The translations under genes and the position numbers were made by a program. Shown here piece by piece: positions 49,440 through 60,468 of a stretch of DNA of 64,000 nucleotides. Origin of the DNA: Abelmoschus esculentus (lineage: Eukaryota > Streptophyta > Magnoliopsida > Malvales > Malvaceae); contig JAUCBN010000026.1 of assembly GCA_035048815.1 (NCBI GenBank), forward strand, positions 17,805,001 through 17,869,000, read 5' to 3'. A model generated the notes under the pieces. It worked only from the letters and a program-made list of their open reading frames with translations, had not been told where the DNA came from and did not search any database. Every line of letters begins with the position of its first letter. Within the stretch, counting starts at the first letter, position 1.

Positions 49440-52400
49440 ATGTCTGATAAAGGTGAGAAAGGTGATGAAGATATTGAGCTTACATCAGATGCAGAAAAGA
49501 AGGGACCGAAGCAACGAAAATCCTCATGGGCAAAGCTACGCCATGTGGATTCTTTCAATGTGGAGGCTGGTAGAGTATTATCAGCACTCAAGGGTCATAA
49601 CACCAAGGTCAGCAGCATCTTGTCGACCCTTTTTATGTAACGATACGGGTTTTAGAGACAACATCGGGGTCCAGGGTGTTACACTTTATTTGTTGCCTAA
49701 GATTTTTTCTCCATTCTTTGTACAGAGTGGGTGGGCGACGACGGTGAGTCTAGCATTTCAGAGTATCGGAGTAGTGTATGGAGATATCGGAACTTCTCCG
49801 CTATACACTTTCGCCGGTATTTTCCCAGATGGCATAGATCAACAAGAACACTTACTTGGGGCTCTCTCCCTCATCGTCTACTCCATAATTCTCATGCCTT
49901 TTGTCAAGTATACGTTCGTGGTTCTGAATGCCAATGACAATGGAGAAGGTAATGCATTTTTAGTGTATTAGTTTGACCAACTGTTCGTAAATAGCTCCCA
50001 TAATGTTCGTTTATAAACTAAATAAACAAGTATAAACAAGATTTTTATGTTCGTTTATAAATGAACGTGAACACTAATAAAAGTGCATAATTGAACATAT
50101 ATATGATGAATTTTAGAATTCAAATTATGAAGCCTAAAAAGTCAAGGGACTAATGGTATAATTTCACCATTTTAACGATCATATAAAGTAAATGTTCACC
50201 AACATTAAACGAACATGTCCCCTTACATTCTCCCAGACTGTAATTTTTCCGTCTGACTACACGTTCCATGTATGATTTACAGGCGGAACATTCGCGCTCT
50301 ATTCTTTGTTGTGCCGACATACCAAAGTGAGCTTACTTCCAAACCAACAACCAGAGGATCGAGAACTGTCTAACTACAAGATGGAAATACCATCTAGCCA
50401 GACGAAGCGAGCACACTATATCAGAGGCAAGTTGGAGAACAGTGAAGTGGCTAAGGTTGCTCTTTTTCTATTTACTGTCCTAGGGGTTTCAATGGTTATG
50501 GGAGACGGCACTTTAACTCCTGCCATGTCAGGTATTCTTTGAACATCTATACACAATTAAACCACAACGGATTAACCTTGTTTTTCCATTGAAACATAAC
50601 ACAAATTCATTCATTTTCTGCAGTTCTTTCCGCAGTTGGTGGCATCGAAGACTTGGGAGAAAGTACGTGTAACATCTACTTCTGCAACCATTTTAAGCTA
50701 AATGTTGGTGCAAACAAGATCACCTGTGAACTGATGTATGCACTATGCATAAATTGACGTGAAAAGTAATGATTTTTCAGATGCTGTGGTGGGAATTTCC
50801 GTGGTCATTCTGTTCATCCTTTTCTATGCTCAACGATTTGGAACTGACAAAGTGGGGTTTTCGTTTGCTCCAATCTTAACCTTGTGGTTTCTACTACTTG
50901 TTGGCATCGGTTTTTACAACCTCAACAAATATGGTTGGAGTGTATTACGTGCGTTTAATCCGTATTATATAGTGCTTTATTTCAGAGGACGTGCCCATCA
51001 GGCGTGGATATCACTCGGTGGTGTAGTTCTTTCCACTACAGGTGAGTGTCACAGATTTAACAAATGTGTTTTTCATCATCTCTTCATCTTGTCTAAATTG
51101 AATGGTAGGAACGGAAGCCATGTTTGCTGATCTTGGTCACTTTAGTGTTCGAGCTATTCAAGTAAGTCAAAATTTGACAAATTTCATACACTTATCATGT
51201 TATTCAACATTAACTTGTGTACATGGAACTACAGCTGAGTTTCTCTTTCGTGGTCTTGCCGGCCTTACTCGTTGCATACTGCGGCCAGGCTGCCTACCTC
51301 ACCAAAAACCCTGATGATGTTCTGGACACTTTCTACAAATCAGTCCCAGAACCAATTTATTGGCCAACATTCGTGGTAGCTGTTCTTGCTGCCATTATTG
51401 CAAGCCAAGCTATGATATCTGGTGTATTTTCGATCATCACTCAGTCGTTGTCCGTCGGGTGTTTTCCGAGAGTTAAGGTAGTCCACACCTCCGATAAGTA
51501 CGAGGGTCAGGTTTACATACCGGATCTCAACTACCTTATAATGACTTTATGTATTCTGATTACTGTTGGCTTCAGAAACACAGATAGTATCGGCCATGCA
51601 TATGGTAACACTCAAAAGCTGCTGATTAGTCTTTTATGATTGGAGTTAATAATCTTGTTTTTGGTAAAGGAAATGACATGTTTTGTCTTGGATTTTAGGA
51701 ATTGCTGTGGTGGCTGTAATGTTCATCTCAACATCTATGGTGTCGCTTATCATGCTTGTCGTGTGGAAGACAAACATACTGTTGGTCATCATCTTTTTCG
51801 GTGTGTTTGCCTTCATAGAGCTAACTTATCTATCCTCTGTGTTGTCTAAATTTATTCAGGGAGGATACCTTCCACTAGCATTTTCGTTTGTGATGATGTC
51901 TATCATGGCAATATGGCATTATGCGTATAAGAAACGGTACGAATTCGAGCTTAATAACAAGGTTTCCGGTGATTACATCAAACAGTTAGCCCGAGATCCT
52001 AGGATAAATCGTGTGCCAGGGGTGGGTCTGTTTTACTCAGAGCTGGTCCATGGCATACCTCCCATATTCCCTCATTTCATCTCTAGCATACCTTCGGTCC
52101 ATTCGGTTCTAGTATTCGTCTCCATCAAGAAGCTCCCGATTTGCAAAATCGCACCCGAGGAACGTTTCCTCTTCCGCTACGTAGAACCGAGGGAATACCG
52201 GATGTACCGATGCATCGCAAGGTACGGCTACATGGATGTAATGGGGACTAACAAGGAGTTTGAGCATCAACTGTTGGACAATTTGAAGGATTTCATTCGT
52301 AATGAGTACTTCATAACCCAAGGAGGAGGCCTCAACGAACCGACCGGCGAAGGAAGCGGTCATATCCAGGGAGTCGAGGAGGAGATTCGATTTATCGAAA

Positions 52401-52594
52401 GATCCGTTGATGAAGGTATCATTTACCTCCTAGGTGAAACTAAAGTGATGGCAAAACAGAATGCTTCTGTCTTCAAGAAAGTGATTGTGGATTACGTCTA
52501 TACATTTCTGAGAAACAACTTCAGGCAAGGGGAGACAGAGATGATGGTGCCACACACCAGGCTTCTAAGGGTCGGCATGACGTTCGAGATTTAG
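49440..52594 (+). CDS. HAK5-like: High-affinity potassium transporter, HAK5-like (KUP/HAK/KT)
   Basis: Eight exons in frame: 49440-49607, 49726-49948, 50283-50531, 50624-50662, 50781-51041, 51109-51161, 51235-51604, 51699-52594; 752 residues. It has a hydrophilic N-terminus (SWAKLRHVDSFNVEAGRV), the family signature VVYGDIGTSPLYTFAG in TM1, NDNGEGGTFALYSLLCR, FGTDKVGFSFAP, GTEAMFADLGHFSVRAIQ, AYCGQAAYL, IASQAMISGVFSII, CFPRVKVVHTS and GHAYGIAV, then a cytosolic C-terminal domain ending LLRVGMTFEI. Similarity to AtHAK5 (cluster I) supports K+/H+ symport at the root plasma membrane under low potassium. All signature motifs are intact. The C-terminal linker is shorter than in AtHAK5. Confidence 0.94.
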
Positions 52595-53614
52595 ATTGAG
52601 TTGTGACGTTTCCATGTTTACAAATTTTTCCCTGGCGCTTGCAGTAACAACTGATAGATTATGAAATAAGTTGAAGATTTCGATCATGTCTTTATGCATC
52701 GAAAATCATATCTGTTTTGTCTTTTACAGATTCACATGGCGGACAATCGTAATGGTTTCCATGTTTTTGCATGTATCCAACAAGGAACCCCTTCAATCCA
52801 TAAACCTATATATATTAAAAGACATATATATAAGTTTCAAATGATGTTATGAATTTATTTTAACCGCGCTGCTTTTAAATTTTAAAAACATAAACCTTAA
52901 ACTTTAAAAAGTCTAGTACAACCAAAAAGATATATAAGAATATTAATAGCAAATACGATGTGATATTTCTTGTAGTCCAAGTAAAGGGTGCTTTAAGGAA
53001 TAAAAAATCTTTATATTTTTATATCTATTTATATCATATATTAAAAAGTTTATCTTTAAATCTTAAAATTTATAATTTAAATTAAAATTTAAAATCTAAA
53101 TTTTAAATTTGAGTGTCACCCATCTTTACACGTAGCTCCATGTGAATAACCCCGCATCTCCTATTATTATTTCCTACCTTTAAGCTGGTACAGCCAGAAT
53201 TCAACCACGACGTGCATAGGAACACCATACATATATGCCTTCCTAGTTCCTATATATGGCCTCTAGGTCGCCCTCTTTCCCATTCAACAAAGACTTTTTA
53301 ATTTGATAGAATATAAACATAGTTTAAACCTAAGTATTATGAAGCAAGACTTTAACGAGATTTATCGATAGATCTAATGATCAGTAATAATTATGTAATA
53401 AATTTTAAATATTAGATAAAATTAAATTATTAAATTTGAAACTCGAAATCACGTCACAATAAAAGTGCTCCCACTTTAATGAAACAAGATAAAAACAGCA
53501 AATTGGCATAAGAATGTGGTTTCTGAGATGAATAGAAATCCACGTTCTTTCTCGGTGTCTAAATATTTAGGTCGGTTTTATTCGAACCATTCATCTCCAA
53601 CCACTTACTAATGA
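52595..53614. other. Intergenic between convergent HAK and UGT genes
   Basis: Contains the 3' ends of both genes and unremarkable AT-rich sequence. Confidence 0.5.
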
Positions 53615-55109
53615 TCAATTAAGTTGGTGTTTAGGTGTTGGTTTGTTGCAGACAACTTTCACAAGTGTTTGGAAATTCTGAACCGAGCTACCAGTAGGCT
53701 TTACGGCATTGTAAGCCAGCAGTTTCTGCACTCCAATTCTGTCTCTCATTTTCTTCCCTTGCTCGCTGCACAATGTCAACTTCAATGCTTTCATTGTTCC
53801 TTCTTTCGTCAAGGTTCCTCCCTCTAAACCCAAACCAAATCCCCATACGGCCTCCACGGTTCGAGTGTTCAATCCCTGGTCTCCGAAAAATGGCCTGAAT
53901 ATCATAGGTACACCTCCCACGATACTTTCCAGTACAGAATTCCATCCACCGTGACTTATGAAAACACCCACCGATGGATGTTCTAATACTTTCTGTTGAG
54001 GAGTCCATGGAACTATCTTCCCTTTCGAGCTCCTTCGTTCCAGGAATCCCTGTGGGAAATCCTTCTCAGGGTTTCCTCTAAAAGACCAAAGAAAGGGGAA
54101 TTCAGTTTCCTCCAGGGCTTCACATAGTGCTTGTAGCTCGTGAGGAGGTGGCGTTATCACGCTCCCGAAACTGATGTACACCACCGATGCCGGTTCGTGC
54201 TTGCTCAGCCACTCCAAACAGCCGTGCGAGTCGTCGACTGGGGAACTTGATACTAGATTGAAGGGACCAATGTTTAGATACCTATTGAATCTTAGTTTAA
54301 GCATGTTGACGACTGTGTTATCCAAGTCTTCGTATGAGTTTGCGGCAATCGCGGTGGCGCGTGGCAGTGCTTGTCCCATTTTATACAAAAGTGCTGGTAA
54401 AGGGGCCTCCAAGTCCCCGGAGGTTATTCCATCGGGTAAATCAGCGACGCCTAAACCAGAAAAATTAGGAAGAAAATCAAGTGACTTGTCCTTTTGTGTA
54501 CCTGCGATATTAAACAACACTAATATCGATCACGTTATATCGAAGAAAAAAGGTCTACATTCAGGTAATATACATGACGACAAACTTTATTTTTTATTAA
54601 TTAATTTCATGTAATCACACCAGAATAAAAATCGTACCATTAATCCCTACATGATGGCGAATAAAATCGGTATCGGCATGAACGAAGAGAGCCCTGGGTC
54701 CTGCCGTCCACAGCGCCACCCAAGGAACGTTCAATTCATCCGCGAGATCAGCCCCGAACGCATAAAAAGCATCTGTTATCAAACAATCAACCCGCTTACC
54801 AGTTTCTGCCACAACTTTGTCCAAAACCTCAGTGAAGTTCCCCGGCACGGCCTTAAGGAAATACTGGACAGGCTCATGAGGATTACCTCGAAACACAAAC
54901 CCCTCTGGCAATCCATCCCGCACGTTAAAAGCCTTAACCTTGTCGACCTTCATCCGAAACGTCGAACTATTCGATTGCTGGGTGCTAAGGAAGGAAAACA
55001 CGGTGTCGGGGCAAGCATGCGACAACCGAAGGACGAGGTTTAGAAGAGGTGCAGCATGTGTCCCGAAGGGGAAAGCCATTACAGCTATGTGTTTAGATGC
55101 TTGCTCCAT
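53615..55109 (-). CDS. UGT78-type flavonoid/anthocyanidin 3-O-glycosyltransferase
   Basis: Two exons, 54638-55109 and 53615-54501, 452 residues; the single phase-1 intron sits after GING, as usual in UGT78 genes. The N-terminal half has the catalytic His18 (FPFGTH18AAP) and Asp113 (CLITD). The 44-residue PSPG box begins WTPQQKVLEHPSVGVF and ends PFFGDQ; the terminal Gln favours UDP-glucose over UDP-galactose by family rule. The usual HCGWNS is HGGWNS here. Expected reaction: transfer of a sugar to the 3-hydroxyl of flavonols or anthocyanidins in the cytosol. Donor and acceptor cannot be fixed from sequence. Confidence 0.9.
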
Positions 55110-55204
55110 TTGGAATTCCTTCTCTGCAAAATCCGCACTTATTTTGTTCTTGGTGCAACTGCAAGGTGTGTGAGATCTGAGAATCAGAGGAAGAAGCAGT
55201 ACTA

Positions 55205-55211
55205 CTTATAG
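55205..55211 (-). promoter_or_regulatory. Candidate TATA box of UGT gene
   Basis: On the minus strand CTATAAG lies ~96 bp upstream of the start codon. Position and motif only. Confidence 0.4.
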
Positions 55212-55399
55212 TATTAAACAGGAAAACGTAAAACAACAACCAAGAACCGAATAAATTTGGGTTTATAATTGTCCTTGACACGACATGGAGGTAGGTTTGT
55301 GGATCTTATACAAACAAGACTTGTTTTGGAAGCAACTGTCCTTTTCACGAGCAGACGAGTTAAGTTACTTAGGTATGGCAGTTGTGGAAAAATTATTAA

Positions 55400-55590
55400 G
55401 TGAACCATATTCATCATCATTCATGCTCTCAATTAATCAGGATCGTTGTTGTTTTTTAAGTAAATCATCAACTCTTTACTACATGGACTTAGTGAGTGAT
55501 AGTTATTAGGTGGTTATTTAAAGATCAACGGTCCTAATTGCTTGAACCATGGATGAGTGATGAACAAGGTTCACCTAATAATCTCTTGCG
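55400..55590. repeat. Short dispersed repeat with inverted ends
   Basis: Related to 48080-48260. The core 55505-55584 is bounded by TTATTAGGTGG and CACCTAATAA, an inverted repeat; the centre differs between copies. Could be a small MITE. Confidence 0.5.
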
Positions 55591-55970
55591 GTTGTAGGGT
55601 CGGGGCAGATGCAACTAGTCTGCATGAGAGTATCTGTATCTCTAATTTAAAAAAAATAAATTCAATTTATTTTTTAAAAAAGTTTTATATACTTTTCATT
55701 CCTTAAACTATTTTTTTAACTTATTCTTAACTTATTATTTTTATTTATTGTGGACCTAAACTTTACAATATTATTAATATCGCAAAAAATCGAGTGAGTT
55801 TCAACACATTAAATTTGTACATTTATTTTGTTTAACTTTAATAGTTTTGAGTGAGTTTCGTAAAAAAATGACAAGAAAAAAAATATAATTTTTTTATACT
55901 GAAATTATCACAAATGACCAACAGTCACTCCATACAGTCTCAAAACACTGTTCCAAACTCCCTTAAAAAT

Positions 55971-57918
55971 AGGGATGTAAAAAGTTGATCCGACTTAAAA
56001 ATCCGTATGAAACCTGTTCGAGTCAGAACTTAGTTTGACCCGAGGATATAATAACCCGAACTTGATTTGTATCCGACTGTTGTTGACCCGAACCCGAGTT
56101 AGACCTATTACTGTAGTAACCGAACCCGAACTGTATCCGACCGAGAATGACCCGAACTCAATTTCAACATGTTACTGTGAACTTGAAACACGATCTGTAT
56201 CCGACTGAACCGAACCCGAGTCTGACCTGGAACATAATTGATATTACTCGACTGAATTGACTCGAGACCTGATTTTATCCGACCTGTTTTAAACCCGACT
56301 TGTTATTAATCTAAACTAATATGGACATAATATTTATATAACATACTTATAACATAACTTATATTATATTTTTAATATCAACATAAATACGTAATAATTT
56401 ATATAACATACTTATATTTCTATTTATTATTAATTTATTTATTATAAATATGTAATAATATTATATATAAAATACTTGTTAATTTTAAATTATATAATAA
56501 ATTTATTTTATATTACTCTTATATTAGAAGGGAAAGGGAAAATAAAATTTTGGAGGGAAATAAATCATCAATTTTTTAAGTTTTGGATTAAATTACTTTT
56601 AGTGTAAAAATTTTAGAAGGAAAGAAGTTAGAGAATTAAAAATAAACTTTTATTATTATATAAAAGAGGGAAAAGATAAAATTTTAAAGAAAATAATAAT
56701 AATAATAAATTTTAAAAGAATATTATTATTCTTTAAGTATATTTTAAAGTATACAATTAAAATATATATTATTACTATATATTATATACTAAAATATATA
56801 TTAGAAGAATTTTAATATATTAAAGTATATATTATATTTAAGTATATATTATTATTATATATTATATACATATACATTAATATATATATATATATTAGTG
56901 GTTAAGGATACTTATTTTGTTCTATCTTGTATGGGTTTAAATCTTTGTATGAATTTTTTTTAATATCTCTACTTAATAAAAATATATAATATTAAAATAT
57001 ATATTTTAATGTATACATATTTAAGTTCTAAAAATTAAAAAGTGAGAAAGAAAATAATTTTTAAACTGATGGGTAAGATACTAACGAAAAAAATATCTTT
57101 TGATTTGAATTCCGACAGTCACAGATGAAAGTAAATGGCGACGGTGGTGGTATATGCATGTGTTGAAATAGGAAAGTGTATAAAATATAAAAGTTGAAAA
57201 GAATAAAATTTGGTGAAAAAATGTCCGCCATTTTTTTCATTGATGCAAAATATGAAAGTTGAATTTGGTGGGAAAGTGTCCACCATTTTTTTTCATCGAA
57301 GCAACTCTAAAATTAAATTTGGTGGGAAAGTATCCACCATCTAATATATACATACATATAACATATATAAGAGTATATATTAATGTATATTATAATTTAT
57401 ATAGTCTGATATTTATTCATTTTTTACGTATTTATACAAAATCAATATTAATAATTTAAATTATTAATTATTTAAAACCAAAATTAATTCGACCTGAAAT
57501 AAAACTGATTTGAAATGAACCCGACTTGAAATGAGTCCGACCTGAAATGCAACCGAACTGAAATGGACCCGACCTGAAATCTACCCGACCTGAAACGAAA
57601 CTGTCAATTATCCGATTTGGACCCGAACCGTTTGAACCCGACCTAAAACGAAACTGTCAATTATCCGATTTAGACCCGAACCGTTTGAACCCGACCTGAA
57701 ATGGACCGACCTGAAATGGACCCGACCTAAAATGGATCCGGCCTGAAATGGACCCGGCCTGAAATGGACCCGACCTGAAATGGATCCGACCTGAAATAGA
57801 CCACTTGACTCGAATCGAATCAAAACATCAAATCAACCTGAAATGACCTTTATCTAATTTTACCTGATCTGACAGTACCCGACCTGAAACTCATCCGAGT
57901 AACTGTTTTTACATCCTA
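55971..57918. mobile_element. Non-autonomous hAT-like element
   Basis: The left end TAGGGATGTAAAAAGTT and the right end (read on the other strand) TAGGATGTAAAAACAGTT form terminal inverted repeats. Flanking 8-mers CTTAAAAA and CTTAGGAA match at six of eight positions, fitting the 8-bp target duplication of hAT elements. Both subterminal parts are dense in ACCCGA words, and the right has a ~15-bp ACCCGACCTGAAATG tandem repeat (57490-57800). The centre is AT-rich and contains no transposase. Confidence 0.65.
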
Positions 57919-58704
57919 CTTAGGAAAAGTGCATTCAAAGAACAAATACTCCTTGGATTCCAAGGTCTCATTGCAAAACAATCAGCAGCTCGGAGGATAC
58001 CTAAATGCATCAGCCCAGACCTAGTAGGCAGCCTATTTAGGATGGTCATCTATGCTATGAGTGAGTGATTAACAACAATTACGGCCTTTCAAGTACAATT
58101 AATTACCAGTAAAAGTATTTTAATCATTTAAACTATTTAGGGATTCAAATAAAGATTGTTAGGTCATTTTAAAAGAGTTGGACCATTTTATAAAAAAAGT
58201 TTAGGTTAGGGTTAATTGATCTAAAGTTTGGGATTGTATGTCTTTAGTCTCGATTCAATTAAATCTTTTAAAATGATCTAGAATTTTAAAATTTTAGGAT
58301 CAGATTATATTCTTTTAGTCTATTTTGAGTCGACTCAATTAATTCTTTTAAAATAATCTAGAGTTTTAAAACTTTACGATTGTATTGTATTTTTTTATTC
58401 AACCCTAGAGTTATAAAATTTTGGGATTGGATTGGATGATCATCTAAAGATCGTTAAGTTTTAAACCATAAAAGATACACTATATCCCTTAATTTCTATA
58501 ACCCTATCTTTAAACTTAAATTTTTAGTGTAAGACATAAATCAAAACACCGAAAAAATATAAAAAAAAATGATTCGTTAACTTTTAATATTTTATAAATA
58601 TAAACCGAGAACATTGATCGAATAATAAAAAATTATCTTTGAAAACCTTGATCTCAAAAAAAAAAACAAATGTGGCAATCATAATCGAACATGCTTGCCA
58701 CATC
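57919..58704. other. Intergenic, upstream of PR-1
   Basis: No gene. 58450-58530 carries an inverted copy of the TTTAGGG-like dispersed repeat. Confidence 0.45.
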
Positions 58705-58711
58705 TTATATA
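58705..58711 (+). promoter_or_regulatory. Candidate TATA box of PR-1 gene
   Basis: TTATATA lies ~125 bp before the start codon; another TATATAT sits at 58781. A W-box core (TTGACC, WRKY binding) lies at 58723-58728, but it would fall in the leader if the first TATA is used. Confidence 0.3.
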
Positions 58712-58835
58712 CAAAGCTGTTCTTGACCTAACTACCACTAACAAATTTAAACAACCAACTAAATTAACAAACTTTCACATTATATATGGTGAGAATTCTT
58801 GTTGTACATTCGCCCTCTTCGACCAACATTCCCCA

Positions 58836-59342
58836 ATGAAAATCTCACAAATGAGAGCTTGCAACCGTGTCGTCGCCGTCATTGTTGTCTTTTTGCGGAT
58901 CTCGACCGTTCAGGCCAACTATCTCAGCCTGATCACACAGTTCTTGGCTCCTCAGAATGCTGCTCGAGCCTCGATCGGAATGCCACCAATGGTGTGGAAT
59001 TTAAGGATGGCACGGTATGCTCAGTGGTATGCTAACCAAAGGCGCCAAGATTGTGATTTGAGACACTCTAATGGACCTTATGGGGAAAACATCTTTTGGG
59101 GTAGCGGCGATGGTTGGATGCCTGCCGATGCGGTCGCTTCATGGGTGGCCGAGAGTAAATGGTACGACCACGGGTCGAATTCGTGCGTCGTAGGGCAGGA
59201 ATGTGGGCATTACACGCAGATCGTGTGGAGCCAGACGAGAGGTGTCGGGTGTGCCAAGGTGGTGTGTGATGGTGGGAAGGGTGTTTTCATGACTTGCAAC
59301 TACGATCCGCCGGGGAACTTCGTCGGAGAAAGACCTTACTGA
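58836..59342 (+). CDS. PR1-like: Pathogenesis-related protein 1 (CAP superfamily)
   Basis: Intronless, 168 residues. The start at 58836 gives a signal peptide of ~27 residues (VVAVIVVFLRISTVQA). The mature part has the CAP fold motifs: HNAAR-like PQNAARASIG, SNGPYGENIFWGSG, GHYTQIVW, GCAKVVC, and CNYDPPGN near the end, with six conserved cysteines. Family length is ~160-170, so it is complete. PR-1 proteins are secreted to the apoplast and induced in defence; they bind sterols. The C-terminal 11 residues after CNYD are a CAPE-type peptide. ORF extension upstream of 58836 has no ATG support. Confidence 0.94.
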   Translation: MKISQMRACNRVVAVIVVFLRISTVQANYLSLITQFLAPQNAARASIGMPPMVWNLRMARYAQWYANQRRQDCDLRHSNGPYGENIFWGSGDGWMPADAVASWVAESKWYDHGSNSCVVGQECGHYTQIVWSQTRGVGCAKVVCDGGKGVFMTCNYDPPGNFVGERPY

Positions 59343-60468
59343 TGAATTTCAGCAACCGTTAATTGTCATTAAATTTTTGCAACAGGATTTCACATGTATA
59401 TATGTGTTTCTGTATGCATGTCTTTTCTAATACAATCTTCGAATTTAATTTAACGTAAAAAAATTGGGAAATTAATGAACTTTCACGTTTACATGCCTTT
59501 TACAGAACTTTATGCGAAATTAAAAATTTTAGTTTGATTAACGGTTAATAAAAAATCGATTATTGAATTTTTAATTGTTTAGTTCAGTAGATTAATTAAA
59601 CTGATTGAATGAATATTCGTATCACATTCTTTAAGAGAAAATAGAAAATTATTTAAATATAGCATTTAAAAAATCTCAAATATGATGCAAGTCATTTTAT
59701 TTCTCAAAATATTTCACTTTAAACAATACTAGTAAAGTCAGGATTCATTAGAATTCGACTACGAACAATAACTATATAAAAAAAAACACTATTTAAAGTC
59801 AGAGCTTCTTGTCAACAATTTTAATATTTTTAAAATTTTTCACTATTCAAAGTCGGAGTCTCTCGCTCCCGATTTTAGTTTTTTAATCTAAAAGGATAAA
59901 TCATTATTTAAAATACAATATTTTAAGAAATAAAATGATTTCTATCCTATTTTAAGGAAGAAAACTTCCTATAATTTTTTTAACTATTGATATTTAACAT
60001 ATTAGCCGATTAAATTTTATAAAAATTAAATATAAAAATAATAGTGTTAATTTATTTTTTATTTAAAACGTTAAAATTCAGACTTATAATTTTACTTAAA
60101 ACCTGATATCTCATCTAAAAATAATAAGTTTAACGATTTTTGATAAATATTTTCGAAGATAAGAAATTTTGATAAATAGAAAAAGAAATGATACTTATTA
60201 TAAGCCAACAACCCCAAAATTTCCCATTTCAAATCAATTTATTCAGTCGTTTAAGGGAAAAATCACGTGCGAGCACGTCTAAAGTATGCTCCGACTGTTA
60301 TTTTGGCGCCTACATTGTTGATTGTTTCTCGCGAAAACCCGAATCTTTCACCCTCCATATGACCCGGAATCGAAGTTTATTATTTTCCCCAGAAAAAAAC
60401 CCTCTTTTCTACTAAAAATCTCGTTTATTTCTTACTGTTTATTATTTGCCCATGCTTATTTTTTCCAC
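59343..60468. other. Intergenic between PR-1 and lipase genes
   Basis: PR-1 3' region, then AT-rich sequence with no gene; the last 200 bp probably contain the lipase promoter and leader. Confidence 0.5.
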
